From Gimesia algae (GTDB lineage Bacteria; Planctomycetota; Planctomycetia; Planctomycetales; Planctomycetaceae), in assembly GCF_007746795.1 (NCBI RefSeq), contig NZ_CP036343.1, forward strand, positions 1,306,531 to 1,370,530: a DNA stretch of 64,000 nt. The letters run 5' to 3'. The notes under the pieces were generated by a model. That model ran no database searches, was not told the DNA's origin, and saw only the letters and a program-made list of their open reading frames with translations. Positions 27,766-37,610 of this stretch are shown in pieces; the first letter of the stretch is position 1, and each line of letters begins with the position of its first letter. The position numbers and the translations under genes are program-made.

Positions 27766-28317
27766 ATGAGTCTCAATCAACCCCCCAATCAGGACGTGAT
27801 GGTTCAAATTCGCTGGCTGATCCGCCGGGATATGCCAGAAGTTCTTCGTATTGAAGAAGAAAGCTTTGAATACACCTGGTCTGAAGAGTATTTTCTCAGT
27901 TGCCTGAGACAACGAAACTGCATCGGCATGGTCGCCGAGCATAATCATCAGATCGTCGGTTTCATGATTTACGAACTCCATAAATCGATGATTCAGGTAC
28001 TCAACTTTGCCGTCGCCCCCGAATTTCGGCAGCAGGGCATCGGACGACAGATGGTACAACGCGTAGTTGATAAACTGTCTCAGCAGCGCCGTCGGGAGAT
28101 CGCTCTGGAAGTTCGGGAAACGAACCTGCCAGCCCAGCTCTTCTTCCGTAAAATGGATTTCCGTGCAGTTTCCGTTTTGCGAAACTACTTCGAAGATGCG
28201 GGCGAAGATGCCTACGTCCTGCAATACCGACTGGAGCGTTCTGAACAGGATTTTGCCCCCGGCCTTTCCCCCAAAAGCCGGATCAGCAATTATCTGGACG
28301 CGTCTGACGCTGCCTGA
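27766..28317 (+). CDS. rimI: RimI-like GNAT N-acetyltransferase
   Basis: A 183-residue GNAT protein resembling ribosomal-protein-alanine acetyltransferases. Evidence: IRWLIRRDMPEVLRIEEESFEYTW at the start, LNFAVAPEFRQQGIGRQMV with the acetyl-CoA P-loop RQQGIG (88-93), and VRETNLPAQLFFRKMDFRAV. It would acetylate the N-terminal amine of a protein such as S18. It is a little longer than the usual ~150 residues at the C-terminus. The UvrA-like gene starts 12 bases downstream, so they may share a transcript. tsaE lies 9 kb away, not adjacent. Confidence 0.82.
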   Translation: MSLNQPPNQDVMVQIRWLIRRDMPEVLRIEEESFEYTWSEEYFLSCLRQRNCIGMVAEHNHQIVGFMIYELHKSMIQVLNFAVAPEFRQQGIGRQMVQRVVDKLSQQRRREIALEVRETNLPAQLFFRKMDFRAVSVLRNYFEDAGEDAYVLQYRLERSEQDFAPGLSPKSRISNYLDASDAA

Positions 28318-28329
28318 AATTGACAGCAC

Positions 28330-30948
28330 ATGACCACACACCTGCCAGATGAGACTGCTTCCCCTCTTCCTTCGTCAGTCATTCAGGTGCGTGGAGTTCG
28401 GGTTCATAACCTGAAAAATATCGACCTTGATATTCCCCTGAATCAACTGATTGCGGTCTGCGGTGTCAGCGGTTCAGGCAAGACCAGCCTGGCCTTCGAC
28501 ACCCTCTACGCGGAAGGACAGAGACGGTATCTGGAAACCCTCTCTCCCTCTGCGCGACAGTATCTGAATCAGCTTCCCAAACCGGATGCGGACCAGATCA
28601 CCCAAATCCCCCCGGCAATTGCCCTCAGGCAGAATACCAGCCAGCGTCACTTTACCTCCAGAGGCCGGGAATCAACCGCTGGTATTGAATCAGGAATCCA
28701 GCACTACCTGCGACTTCTATTTACCGCTTCCGGCCAGATTTTCTGTCCAGACTGCCAGATTCCGATCTCTCCGCAGTCACCAGAAAGCGTGCTGGCATTG
28801 ATAAAAACCTTACCTGCTGGCATACGTTATCAGATCTGTTATCCAGTCACGACGGGAGAGCAATCGTTATCGGAAATCATACAGGAGCTGAAACAGCAGG
28901 GGCTCAATCGCGTGATCCTGCATCACGAAGAGTACCAGCTCGCAGACGACCTGACCGTACCGTTGTCTGAATTCGATACCGAACAAAATGAAATCCTGGT
29001 TGTACTCGATCGCCTCACGACCAGGTCAATCGACGACCAGCGCATTCTCGAGAGTCTGGAATTCGCCTTCACTGAATCTTCAGGTCAGGCAACCCTGATA
29101 GTGATGGAACCTCTCTCAGAACAGACAACCGGAACTCCCTTTCAAATCGGTCAGCAGCAATCTTTTCGATTTGACTTTTCAACCGACCTGTTCTGCCCGC
29201 AATGCCGGCGGGAATTTGCGCAACCAGAGCCACAGCTCTTCAATTTTTTCAGCCCCAGCGGCGCGTGTTCCCATTGCGGGGGATCAGGAATTATTACTGA
29301 ATCATCCAGCATAAGTTCTGCAGAATCCTGCCCCCACTGCCAGGGCAGCCGCCTGAATCCGTCTGCGTTAGCTGTCTTTATCCATGAACTGAATATCCAC
29401 CAGCTCGGTCTACTCCCGATCCAGCAGATCACTGCCTGGCTGAAACAATTTAAGGAAGGACTGGGTTCAACAGAAGCTCAACCACTGGCCCCTGTGTTAC
29501 GTGAGATCGGGGAACGACTCTCTCTGCTGAACGAACTGGGATTAGGCTATCTGACTTTGAATCGAACACGTTCCACACTCTCCAGTGGTGAAATTCAGAG
29601 AACGGCTCTCACTTCCCTGTTATCATCCAATCTGGTCAACACCCTTTATGTACTGGATGAACCTTCCTCAGGACTACACCCCGCCGACAGCCATCGTGTC
29701 ATTTCCGTGCTACAAAAATTACGACAGTTGAACAACACACTGCTCATTGTCGAACATGATGCTGCCTTTATTCGCGCTGCAGAGCAGATCATTGAACTGG
29801 GTCCGGAAGCAGGCAAGGCAGGGGGAGAAGTCGTCTTTTCTGGTTCTCTGGAAGCGCTGATGTCCTGCGACAGATCGCCCACCAGCCGATTCCTGAATGC
29901 AGCAGAAATCGGGTCTCTGAAATCAGAACCCGACCGTCAAGCTTCAGAATGGATCACGCTGACTGACGCAACGCAAAATAATTTGCAGAGCATCACCGTG
30001 AAATTTCCCCTGCGACAACTCTGTGTTGTGACCGGAATCAGTGGCAGTGGGAAAAGCAGCCTGATCGAGCAGACCCTGTTTCCCCTGCTCGCTGCACAAC
30101 TTTCTGAGACCCAATTCAGTCCGATTGATTATGGCTGCCAGTCACTGTCTGGCGCTGATCAGATCGATGAAGTCATCCTGCTGGACCACTCTCTGACGGG
30201 ACAGAATCCGCGCAGTATCCCGGCAACGTACCTGAATCTGTTTGACGAAATCCGGTCCATTTTCGCCACAACGCCTGATGCCCGACTGCGGAATCTTTCC
30301 CCGGGACATTTCAGTTTTAACAGTAAGTCAGGGGGCCGCTGTCCGGTTTGCAAAGGAACCGGTAAAATCGAAATTGACCTGCAGTTTCTCGCAGATTTGA
30401 CCATGGACTGCCAGGAATGTCACGGCAAACGTTATCAGCGGGAGCTGCTGGAGATCAAATATCGCAAACTGAATATCGCAGAAGTTTTGGAACTGACAGT
30501 AGACGAAGCATTTCCGTTTTTTCGAGGCCAGCCGGCATTACAAAGGAAATTAAAACAACTGAAAGATGTCGGCCTGGGATATCTGCCACTGGGTCAACCC
30601 CTCCCGACACTTTCGGGAGGGGAATGCCAGCGTTTAAAACTGGCCGCTTACCTGAATACCAGCAGTCGCAATAAAACGCTGTTCCTCATGAATGAACCGA
30701 CGCGTGGCCTGCATCCTCTGGATATTCAATATGTGTTAAACTGCTTCAATTACCTGCTGACAGCCGGCCATTCGATCATTTTGAATGAACATAACCTGGA
30801 TCTGATTCGTGCTGCAGATCATATTATTGACCTGGGACCAGAGGCAGGAGCAGAAGGAGGTCACATCGTAGTGACGGGCACGCCTGCTGAAGTCGCTGCC
30901 CATCCAACATCTTACACCGGCCAGGCACTCAACCAGAAATTTTCCTAA
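28330..30948 (+). CDS. Divergent UvrA-like excinuclease ABC-type ATPase
   Basis: An 872-residue protein with the UvrA plan: two ABC ATPase halves with zinc modules, shorter than the usual ~940. Walker A motifs are GVSGSGKT (45-52) and GISGSGKS in the second half. Signatures are LSSGEIQR and LSGGECQR. The first Walker B is VLDEPSSGLHP. The second reads LMNEPTRGLHP, with Asn at about residue 788 in place of the usual Asp. Cys pairs at CPDC, CPQC, CSHC, CPHC, CPVC and CQEC suit zinc binding. It probably binds DNA. Whether it acts in excision repair with UvrB or as a paralogue (UvrA2-like) is open. It converges with uvrB, 16 bases apart. Confidence 0.85.
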   Translation: MTTHLPDETASPLPSSVIQVRGVRVHNLKNIDLDIPLNQLIAVCGVSGSGKTSLAFDTLYAEGQRRYLETLSPSARQYLNQLPKPDADQITQIPPAIALRQNTSQRHFTSRGRESTAGIESGIQHYLRLLFTASGQIFCPDCQIPISPQSPESVLALIKTLPAGIRYQICYPVTTGEQSLSEIIQELKQQGLNRVILHHEEYQLADDLTVPLSEFDTEQNEILVVLDRLTTRSIDDQRILESLEFAFTESSGQATLIVMEPLSEQTTGTPFQIGQQQSFRFDFSTDLFCPQCRREFAQPEPQLFNFFSPSGACSHCGGSGIITESSSISSAESCPHCQGSRLNPSALAVFIHELNIHQLGLLPIQQITAWLKQFKEGLGSTEAQPLAPVLREIGERLSLLNELGLGYLTLNRTRSTLSSGEIQRTALTSLLSSNLVNTLYVLDEPSSGLHPADSHRVISVLQKLRQLNNTLLIVEHDAAFIRAAEQIIELGPEAGKAGGEVVFSGSLEALMSCDRSPTSRFLNAAEIGSLKSEPDRQASEWITLTDATQNNLQSITVKFPLRQLCVVTGISGSGKSSLIEQTLFPLLAAQLSETQFSPIDYGCQSLSGADQIDEVILLDHSLTGQNPRSIPATYLNLFDEIRSIFATTPDARLRNLSPGHFSFNSKSGGRCPVCKGTGKIEIDLQFLADLTMDCQECHGKRYQRELLEIKYRKLNIAEVLELTVDEAFPFFRGQPALQRKLKQLKDVGLGYLPLGQPLPTLSGGECQRLKLAAYLNTSSRNKTLFLMNEPTRGLHPLDIQYVLNCFNYLLTAGHSIILNEHNLDLIRAADHIIDLGPEAGAEGGHIVVTGTPAEVAAHPTSYTGQALNQKFS

Positions 30949-30964
30949 TCTCGAACAGGCGTGA

Positions 30965-33010
30965 TTACCGTCTTTTCCGCTGGCGTTTCCCTTTTTTACC
31001 GGAGCGCGAAGAGGTCTTCTGAGCCTGGCCTCCTGTTTTTCCCCGCTGATTTTTCAGATCATCAATCCGATCTCGCAACAATGCGGCACGTTCGAACTCC
31101 AGCTTCTCGGCGGCCTCCAGCATTTCCTGCTCCAGTTCCCCCAGGAACTCCTGAGTGATGTATTCCGACTCATCCTTGAACCCCACGGATTCCCGCACAA
31201 ACTGACGTGCTTCGATCTCTTCTTCAATCCCCCGCTTAATTGCTTTTTTGATCGAAGCGGGAGTAATCCCATGTTCCCGGTTGTACTCCTCCTGAATCGC
31301 ACGACGTCGCTCGGTCTCATCCATGGCATTCTGCATACTGGGAGTGACACGATCCGCATACAGAATCACTTCCGCATTCACATGGCGGGCAGACCGACCG
31401 ATCGTCTGAATCAGACTGGTCTCGCTTCGCAGAAAGCCCTCTTTGTCCGCATCCAGAATCGCCACCAGTGAGACCTCGGGAATATCCAGGCCTTCCCGCA
31501 ATAAATTGATCCCCACAACCACATCATATTTTTGCTCACGCAGTCCGCGCAGGATTTCTACGCGCTCAAACGCATCCAGCTCCGAATGCAGCCAGGCACA
31601 ACGAATCCCTTCTTCCTGGAAATAGGATGACAGGTCTTCCGCCAGTCGCTTGGTTAATGTCGTCACCAGCACCCGTTCGTTGACCGCAACCCGCTTGAGA
31701 ATCTCCTCTTTAAGATGAGGCACCTGCCCCCGCGCGGGTTCAATTCGAATGACAGGATCAATCAACCCTGTGGGGCGAATGACCTGTTCCACCACTTCCC
31801 CCTCGACGCGTTCCAATTCCCAGTCACCAGGGGTTGCAGAGACGAAGACCGTTTGTTTTCGTCGGGCATTCCATTCGTCAAACGTCAATGGCCGATTATC
31901 CAGCGCCATCGGCAGGCGAAATCCGTGATCGACCAGATTCGTTTTTCGAGAGCGGTCACCAGCAAACATCGCCTTGACCTGGGAACAGGTCACATGGGAT
32001 TCATCCACAAACAGCAGATAGTCTTCCGGAAAGAAATCCAGCAGCGTATCGGGAGGAGACCCCGGTTTTCTTCCCGCCAATGCGCGACTGTAATTTTCGA
32101 TCCCCGGACAAAAACCCACCTCTTCGAGCAACTCCATGTCATAGCGGGTCCGCGCACTCAATCGTTGCGACTCCAGCAGTTTCCCTTCGCTCTGCAGTAC
32201 CTGAATGCGTTCATCCAGCTCTGTCTGAATCTCCTGAATCGCCGACTCGATTCGTTCCTGGGGGAGGACAAAGTGCTTAGCCGGATAAATATAGGCTTCT
32301 TTGACGGTCCGCAGCACTTCTCCCGTAAGTGGATCAATGATCGCCAGGTTTTCAATTTCATCGCCCCAGAACTCAATCCGGAAGGCAAACTCTTCATACG
32401 CGGGCCAGCATTCCACCACATCGCCTCGCACGCGGAATTTGGCCCGCGATAATTCCACATTATTGCGGTCGTACTGGATATCGATCAGTTTTCGCAGCAT
32501 TTCATCTCGATCGATTTCTTCTCCCACACGCAGTGGAATCATCATCTCCAGATAATCTTTGGGAGACCCCAGGCCGTAGATGCAGCTTACGCTCGCTACC
32601 ACAATCACATCACGACGGCTGACCAGCGCACTGGTCGCCAGCAATCGCAGACGATCGATCTCATCATTGATGGACGCGTCCTTTTCGATGTAAATATCGC
32701 GCTGTGGGATATAGGCTTCCGGCTGGTAATAATCGTAATAGCTGACGAAGTAGCTGACTGCATTATCCGGAAAGAATTCCTTGAACTCGGAATAGAGTTG
32801 TGCTGCCAGCGTTTTATTATGTGAGAGCACCAGTGCAGGGCGGCCTAACTCGGCAATCACGTTGGCCATGGTAAAGGTTTTACCAGAACCGGTGACCCCC
32901 AACAGGACCTGATCCGATTTGCCTGCTTTGATCCCCTTGACCAGCCCTTCAATGGCTGCCGGTTGATCGCCCGAGGGCTGAAATTCACTCTTCAGTTGAA
33001 ACACAGACAT
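30965..33010 (-). CDS. uvrB: UvrABC system protein B
   Basis: A 681-residue helicase-like damage-verification protein of nucleotide excision repair. Walker A is GVTGSGKT (38-45); the beta-hairpin region is [17 protein letters not shown] lies in [11 protein letters not shown], and the helicase motif VI region includes [11 protein letters not shown]. The C-terminal UVR domain ([24 protein letters not shown]) binds UvrC. A basic tail ends [10 protein letters not shown]. Length and motifs are standard. It is convergent with the UvrA-like gene. Confidence 0.97.
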   Translation of the reverse strand: MSVFQLKSEFQPSGDQPAAIEGLVKGIKAGKSDQVLLGVTGSGKTFTMANVIAELGRPALVLSHNKTLAAQLYSEFKEFFPDNAVSYFVSYYDYYQPEAYIPQRDIYIEKDASINDEIDRLRLLATSALVSRRDVIVVASVSCIYGLGSPKDYLEMMIPLRVGEEIDRDEMLRKLIDIQYDRNNVELSRAKFRVRGDVVECWPAYEEFAFRIEFWGDEIENLAIIDPLTGEVLRTVKEAYIYPAKHFVLPQERIESAIQEIQTELDERIQVLQSEGKLLESQRLSARTRYDMELLEEVGFCPGIENYSRALAGRKPGSPPDTLLDFFPEDYLLFVDESHVTCSQVKAMFAGDRSRKTNLVDHGFRLPMALDNRPLTFDEWNARRKQTVFVSATPGDWELERVEGEVVEQVIRPTGLIDPVIRIEPARGQVPHLKEEILKRVAVNERVLVTTLTKRLAEDLSSYFQEEGIRCAWLHSELDAFERVEILRGLREQKYDVVVGINLLREGLDIPEVSLVAILDADKEGFLRSETSLIQTIGRSARHVNAEVILYADRVTPSMQNAMDETERRRAIQEEYNREHGITPASIKKAIKRGIEEEIEARQFVRESVGFKDESEYITQEFLGELEQEMLEAAEKLEFERAALLRDRIDDLKNQRGKTGGQAQKTSSRSGKKGKRQRKRR

Positions 33011-33181
33011 GGTCGCTTACAGTCTCCAGATTCTGACCCTGCAGCAATACTGGCCGGGCACTCAGATGGGAAATAGACTCTCAGCCTGTATTGTAGAGAG
33101 TCAACCTGCCTTTAAGAAAGGGACTGGCTGTACTGCAGCGAAAGAAGTGAGACTCTGGAAAAACGACACTTTGAAAACGGA

Positions 33182-34045
33182 TTACGCTTCCGACTCCGGT
33201 TCGTCGTCGGCAGGTGACTCCAACTGTGCGGGAGTTTCAGGAGCAGATTCTGCAGGTTCGGTTTCTAACTCAATCGCCTGTTGATCCGAAGCAGTTTCTG
33301 TGGCTTCCGATGTATCGTCCAGGGGAGGCATCACCCAGATTTCGCCATGTTCGACAGGCTGTTCTGCCCGGAAATGGTGATGTCTCAGCAATTCCAGAAT
33401 GGCCAGAAAGATACCAATAATCCGACTCCGCAGCTTTTCTCCTTCAAAAAAGCTGCTGAACGTAACCGACTGCTCAACACGAACGCGGGCACCGATTCGT
33501 TCCACGTAAGTAGAAATCGGGGTATCATCGTAGGTAATACTGGAATGCTCTTCCACTTCTTTGCGTTTGACCACACGTGCCAGCGCACTGACCAGGTCCC
33601 AGAGTTCGACCTCTTTGATCAGATCTTCTGAAGGATCTTTACCCGACTTGGGACGCTCATCAGAGAGTCGGGGATAATGCTCCTGCCATTCTGCGGCCTG
33701 TTCTTCCAGCGCATTGGCAGCATCTTTGAATTTTTTATATTCCAACAGCTGCTGAATCAGATCACTGCGGGGATCATCAATGACCTCGGCGATCTCTTCT
33801 TCTTCCGCTCGTGGCAAAACCATGCGACTTTTTATCTCAGCCAAAGTACTGGCCATCAGGATAAAATCACCAACCAGATCCAGATCGATCAGTTCCAGCA
33901 CATTCAGAAATTCATTGAAGGAAGCCGTAATGGAAGCGACAGGCAGGTCGAGAATGTCCAGTTCATTCCGCCGAATCAGGTATAACAGCAGATCTAATGG
34001 ACCACTGTATACACTGAGGTCGACTTTATATTGGGCAGTCGTCAT
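33182..34045 (-). CDS. scpA: Segregation and condensation protein A
   Basis: A 287-residue kleisin that bridges SMC heads with ScpB in chromosome condensation. N-terminal VDLSVYSGPLDLLLYLIRRNELDILDLPVASI is diagnostic, as are LVGDFILMASTLAEIKSRMVLP and the winged-helix end (FFEGEKLRSRIIGIFLAILELLRH). The last ~55 residues are an acidic Thr/Glu/Ala-rich tail not typical of the core family. No scpB is adjacent. uvrB lies 171 bases downstream on the same strand. Confidence 0.93.
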   Translation of the reverse strand: MTTAQYKVDLSVYSGPLDLLLYLIRRNELDILDLPVASITASFNEFLNVLELIDLDLVGDFILMASTLAEIKSRMVLPRAEEEEIAEVIDDPRSDLIQQLLEYKKFKDAANALEEQAAEWQEHYPRLSDERPKSGKDPSEDLIKEVELWDLVSALARVVKRKEVEEHSSITYDDTPISTYVERIGARVRVEQSVTFSSFFEGEKLRSRIIGIFLAILELLRHHHFRAEQPVEHGEIWVMPPLDDTSEATETASDQQAIELETEPAESAPETPAQLESPADDEPESEA

Positions 34046-34370
34046 AGGGTCTTTTCGGGCTCAGTCGTGGAAAACGTTCGCTGCGATTAGCGTTAAACCG
34101 TTTTCTTAATACGGGTTACAGAATTCCTTCGAAGCAGGATCGAATCTAATTCGTCGTCAGTTCCCGCAAATTTCGAGTTGGATACTATCGTTATCGTCAG
34201 AATAACCGGTACAAGTTCAAATTTTCCGACTGCCTGACCGTTAAAGAAAAAAATCGGCAAGTCGTAATGACTTGCCGATTTCGATTTCATCGTATCACGA
34301 TGACACAAAGCTGAAGCGACTCCTGGCTACCCTCAAAAGACAGGAACGCCGCCGGTAAACCATCTGTGGG
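34046..34370. other. Intergenic region with minus-strand terminator
   Basis: A gap of 325 bases between two minus-strand genes. A strong hairpin at 34251-34281 is listed separately. The remainder, from which the scpA promoter should act, shows nothing clear. Confidence 0.5.
34241..34281 (-). terminator. Intrinsic terminator downstream of the amidotransferase-like gene
   Basis: A perfect 13-bp stem, AAATCGGCAAGTC (34251-34263) with GACTTGCCGATTT (34269-34281), encloses a 5-base loop. On the minus strand it runs into a TTTTTTTCTTT tract. It would end the transcript of the gene at 34371-35135. Confidence 0.9.
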
Positions 34371-35135
34371 TTAAGCAGCTTTGCGGACAGGCATTTGCAG
34401 AATTTGTGGTTCGGGTTCTTCACAAGCAGACAGGAAGTTTTCGAAGACCTGCATATCCAGAGCGGAAGCGGAATGATTCTGGGGATGCCATTGCACACCG
34501 ACACAGAACCAGTCTTCATCAGGAACTTCAATGGCTTCAATCACACCATCAGGAGCGGTTGCCGAAACAGTAAACATTTTCGACACATATTTGACAGACA
34601 TGTGATGCTGGCTGTTCACACGAATTTCGCCAGGACCGTACATTTTGTCAACGCGGGTACCAGGTTCGATATTGATAATATGACGCAGGTTAGCTTCCAC
34701 ACCGTCACGGTGATACATGGCACCGGGTACATCTTCGGTAACATGCTGATGCAATGTGCCACCACTGATGACGTTCATCAGTTGCATTCCTGATCCAATC
34801 GCCAGCAGAGGCATTTTCATTTCCATCGCCATCGTACAGACACGACGATCAAAGTCTTCGCGGCGTAAAGGCATGGCGCGGGAAGCGGGGTGTTTTTCAA
34901 ATCCCAGTCGGATTGGATCCAGGTCTAACGCACACCCGGAAAGAATCAGGCCATCCAGTTGTTCCAGAAACTGTTTCAGGTCATCGTCATCAGCCAGGGG
35001 AGGCATCATGACGGGAATACCACCAGCGTCTGTCACGGAATCATAGTAACCGGTAAAGAACCAGCTTAAAGCCTGAGACTCTTTTTGCTCGGGGCGAAAG
35101 TCTCCAGTAATTCCAATCAAGGGTTTTTTAGACAT
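34371..35135 (-). CDS. Class I glutamine amidotransferase-like (peptidase C26) protein, catalytic residues missing
   Basis: About 254 residues in the family of gamma-glutamyl-GABA hydrolase (PuuD). Fold markers include PLIGITGDF, YYDSVTDAGGIPVMMPP, LDGLILSGC, MNVISGGTLHQHV, VNSQHHMSVK and VGVQWHPQ. The nucleophile elbow, normally G-I-C-R-G, reads A-I-G-S-G, so the catalytic Cys is Gly. The WHPE motif reads WHPQ, so the Glu is Gln, while His is kept. It is therefore probably not a normal hydrolase. The second ATG (35135) has GAAGG at good spacing; the first is at 35144. Its own terminator follows. Confidence 0.85.
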   Translation of the reverse strand: MSKKPLIGITGDFRPEQKESQALSWFFTGYYDSVTDAGGIPVMMPPLADDDDLKQFLEQLDGLILSGCALDLDPIRLGFEKHPASRAMPLRREDFDRRVCTMAMEMKMPLLAIGSGMQLMNVISGGTLHQHVTEDVPGAMYHRDGVEANLRHIINIEPGTRVDKMYGPGEIRVNSQHHMSVKYVSKMFTVSATAPDGVIEAIEVPDEDWFCVGVQWHPQNHSASALDMQVFENFLSACEEPEPQILQMPVRKAA

Positions 35136-35665
35136 CGAATCCATCCTTCACTTCAGTGCACTTCCTGTGCGGTCAAAAAACGTATGGGGTGATAACGGGA
35201 ATTCCCCAAATGAGCAGATGGAAGGAAGCGGTTTGCGTAGAGATTCGCATTCGAAGTGCGTTCGAGCGGATGAAAATCCCCCCTGATCGAACGAAATGAA
35301 ATAGAATCCATTCTCTTTTAGCGGTCCGTTCCTTCGGCCGTCTGCTACTGATTAAATTCAGTAACTTCAATTGATTTGATTTAAACTTTTCAAATCACTT
35401 GAGTGAGCGGATCTTAGTACCGCCTCAACATGCTGTCCAGCGAATCGATCATTTTGAGCGAATATTCCTGTCATATTGAGATCGCATACCACATGTTGTG
35501 TCGTGAACCTTTCCCGGGTAACGATTCAGCAGTTCCGCTCCCACTTTTTTTAAAAAAAGACTCAAATCCCTCAAAATTCAGCAGCCCAAACAAATTGACA
35601 AACGTTTAAAAAGTTTCAATGACTGCGGAACCTCAACTTCTCAGGCGTCGAACACGATTCTTTCA
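35136..35665. other. Intergenic region upstream of the amidotransferase-like gene
   Basis: About 530 bases, AT-rich in part, between two minus-strand genes. I see no convincing promoter, hairpin or RNA. A plus-strand TTGACA near 35595 has a poor -10 and no plus-strand gene nearby. Confidence 0.4.
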
Positions 35666-36862
35666 TCATATCGTTTTAACGGTTTCAGTCTGTGACGGGA
35701 GAACTGATGGCAGGGAAGGCAACAGCATCGCTCCCACAGTTGCCAGTAGCAGACAGGGTATGATCGCATGGAACGCCTGCTGAGGCGCCCCCAGCGCGAC
35801 AAAATGACTGGTGATTTTCGCTTGAATCATACCACCACCGCCCCAGGCCATTCCCATTGTGATCGCAGACGCCATACCTCCCCCATTGGGAAACAATTGA
35901 TGTGAATAGGAGACCATTGCGGGACTCGTGCCCCATAATATCAGACCACTGGGAATCAATAACAGCGTCATCAACCACATCGGACATCCATCCCACCCCA
36001 GCACCAGCATGATGGGAATGCCCAGCAGGGGGCAGACAATCATGAATAACTTCTCATGTCCGGATTTGAATCGAAATGCCATCAGCAACATCCCGGCACT
36101 GGCAGAAAACAGAAAGACGGACTGGATCAGACCGATCTGAAACGCAGATACATTCTGGTCTTTCAGAATGAAGGAAATCAGCTTATCCATCGCCATATTA
36201 GGAACCAGTCTGAGCGAGCAGACCATAAACAGAAACAGCGCCAGAGGTACGCGTCCTTCCAACATCTGTGACAGAGACTGCGTCTTTTTATTTCCATCTC
36301 GCTTAAACAAAACTGCCGGTGGTTTACCAATCCGGTACAGCAGTAAAATCAGCCCGGAATACAAGGGCGCCAGAATCCAGACGCTCGACAGGCCCCAGGT
36401 AGACACAATCGCGCCGCAGATGATCGGCCCGACCGCCAGCCCCATCGCTCCACCAAACATGAAGAGTGACAGACTCCGCGTTCGTCGTTCTGGAATCAGA
36501 GAGCCTGCGACTACCGCCGCTTCGGGATGGAAAGAACCAATACCGATCCCTCCCAACAGTAAAGCCACACACAGTAAAAACACGCTGTTCGCCGGCCCGA
36601 CCAGCGGCATCATCACTGCCCCCAATAGTGGCCCGAGCCACAAAATGGATTTGATCGGGTAACGATCACGGATGTATCCAAATACGGGCTGCGCCAGAGA
36701 AGATGCCAGCGCATGAATGGTCAGTACAATGAACAGAGAATTCTCCGTCAGAGAGTGAACCCGTTCCAGTTCCCCCCATAATGGGCCGACGACGATTGCA
36801 GAAGAATCAACAATCATGTGGATGAGTGTGAGACAAATCAGACTACGATAAGCGTGGGACAT
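35666..36862 (-). CDS. MFS transporter, fosmidomycin-resistance (Fsr)-like
   Basis: About 398 residues with twelve likely membrane segments. The opening LICLTLIHMIVDSSAIVVGPL and the loop FGYIRDRYPIKSILWLGP resemble major facilitator exporters of the fosmidomycin resistance type, as does GIGIGSFHPEAAVVAG. Substrate is unknown. Translation most likely starts at 36862 (MSHAYRSLICL), since the frame's extra 42 residues upstream are polar and not typical. Divergent from tsaE. Confidence 0.8.
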   Translation of the reverse strand: MSHAYRSLICLTLIHMIVDSSAIVVGPLWGELERVHSLTENSLFIVLTIHALASSLAQPVFGYIRDRYPIKSILWLGPLLGAVMMPLVGPANSVFLLCVALLLGGIGIGSFHPEAAVVAGSLIPERRTRSLSLFMFGGAMGLAVGPIICGAIVSTWGLSSVWILAPLYSGLILLLYRIGKPPAVLFKRDGNKKTQSLSQMLEGRVPLALFLFMVCSLRLVPNMAMDKLISFILKDQNVSAFQIGLIQSVFLFSASAGMLLMAFRFKSGHEKLFMIVCPLLGIPIMLVLGWDGCPMWLMTLLLIPSGLILWGTSPAMVSYSHQLFPNGGGMASAITMGMAWGGGGMIQAKITSHFVALGAPQQAFHAIIPCLLLATVGAMLLPSLPSVLPSQTETVKTI

Positions 36863-37079
36863 TTTCAGGAAAGCTTCAAGGCAGGAATTCGATTCAGAAG
36901 TCAGCAGGTATTCTATCGGGCACTTGACCAGAATGCGAATCGCCCGAGCCGGACAGTCCCGCTGTATTTTTATTTCCTGATTCCGCATTAAACAGTTTGT
37001 ATTGTGATATTTACGAAAACCAGCTATACCATCAGAATCATTCAGTATTCAAAATCAATCTTTATCGAGAGAATATTCG

Positions 37080-37562
37080 TTGCAATCTGAAATTGAGTGG
37101 ACCTTTGAGTCAACCAGTGAACTCGATACACAGCGCCTGGGGAAACAGCTGGCAGAATACCTGACCCCGGGAACGGTGATTGCGTTAAATGGTGAACTGG
37201 GAGCAGGTAAAACCCGTCTGGTTCAGGCGATTGCCACTGCACTGGATGTTGATCCGGCTGAAGTAACCAGCCCGACGTTTGTGCTGATTCAGGAATACCA
37301 GGGACAGCTTCCCCTGTATCACTTCGACACCTATCGCCTGCGGGATACTGACGAATTTCTCGAACTGGGAGCAGATGACCTGCTTTACTCTGATGGAGTC
37401 TGCCTGATCGAATGGGCCGACAAAGTCAGAGAGGTCCTCCCCGGTGATCTACTGCAAATCAATATTGAACACACATCGCAAACGACGCGCACATTTCGGT
37501 TTCAAGGGCAGGGGCCACGCTCTCAACAAATTGTAGCCCGACTGCAAACGGAATCATTCTGA
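37080..37562 (+). CDS. tsaE: TsaE, tRNA t6A biosynthesis ATPase
   Basis: A 160-residue P-loop ATPase that supports the TsaBD complex making threonylcarbamoyl-adenosine at tRNA position 37. Motifs: LNGELGAGKTRLVQA (Walker A, 38-45), TSPTFVLIQEY, LYHFDTYRL and CLIEWADKV. It appears to start at a TTG (37080). Neither tsaB nor tsaD is in the window. Confidence 0.93.
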   Translation: MQSEIEWTFESTSELDTQRLGKQLAEYLTPGTVIALNGELGAGKTRLVQAIATALDVDPAEVTSPTFVLIQEYQGQLPLYHFDTYRLRDTDEFLELGADDLLYSDGVCLIEWADKVREVLPGDLLQINIEHTSQTTRTFRFQGQGPRSQQIVARLQTESF

Positions 37563-37610
37563 AATTAATCAATTCGTGACCGCTCTCCTATCTGAATCAG
37601 GAAAAGAAAT

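Noticed and set aside
27700-28341. A 213-codon minus-strand open frame
   Set aside because: It is antisense to rimI, which has clear GNAT motifs.
31715-32452. A 245-codon plus-strand open frame
   Set aside because: It is antisense to uvrB, an unmistakable gene.
35594-35622. TTGACA on the plus strand
   Set aside because: Poor -10 and no plus-strand gene nearby.
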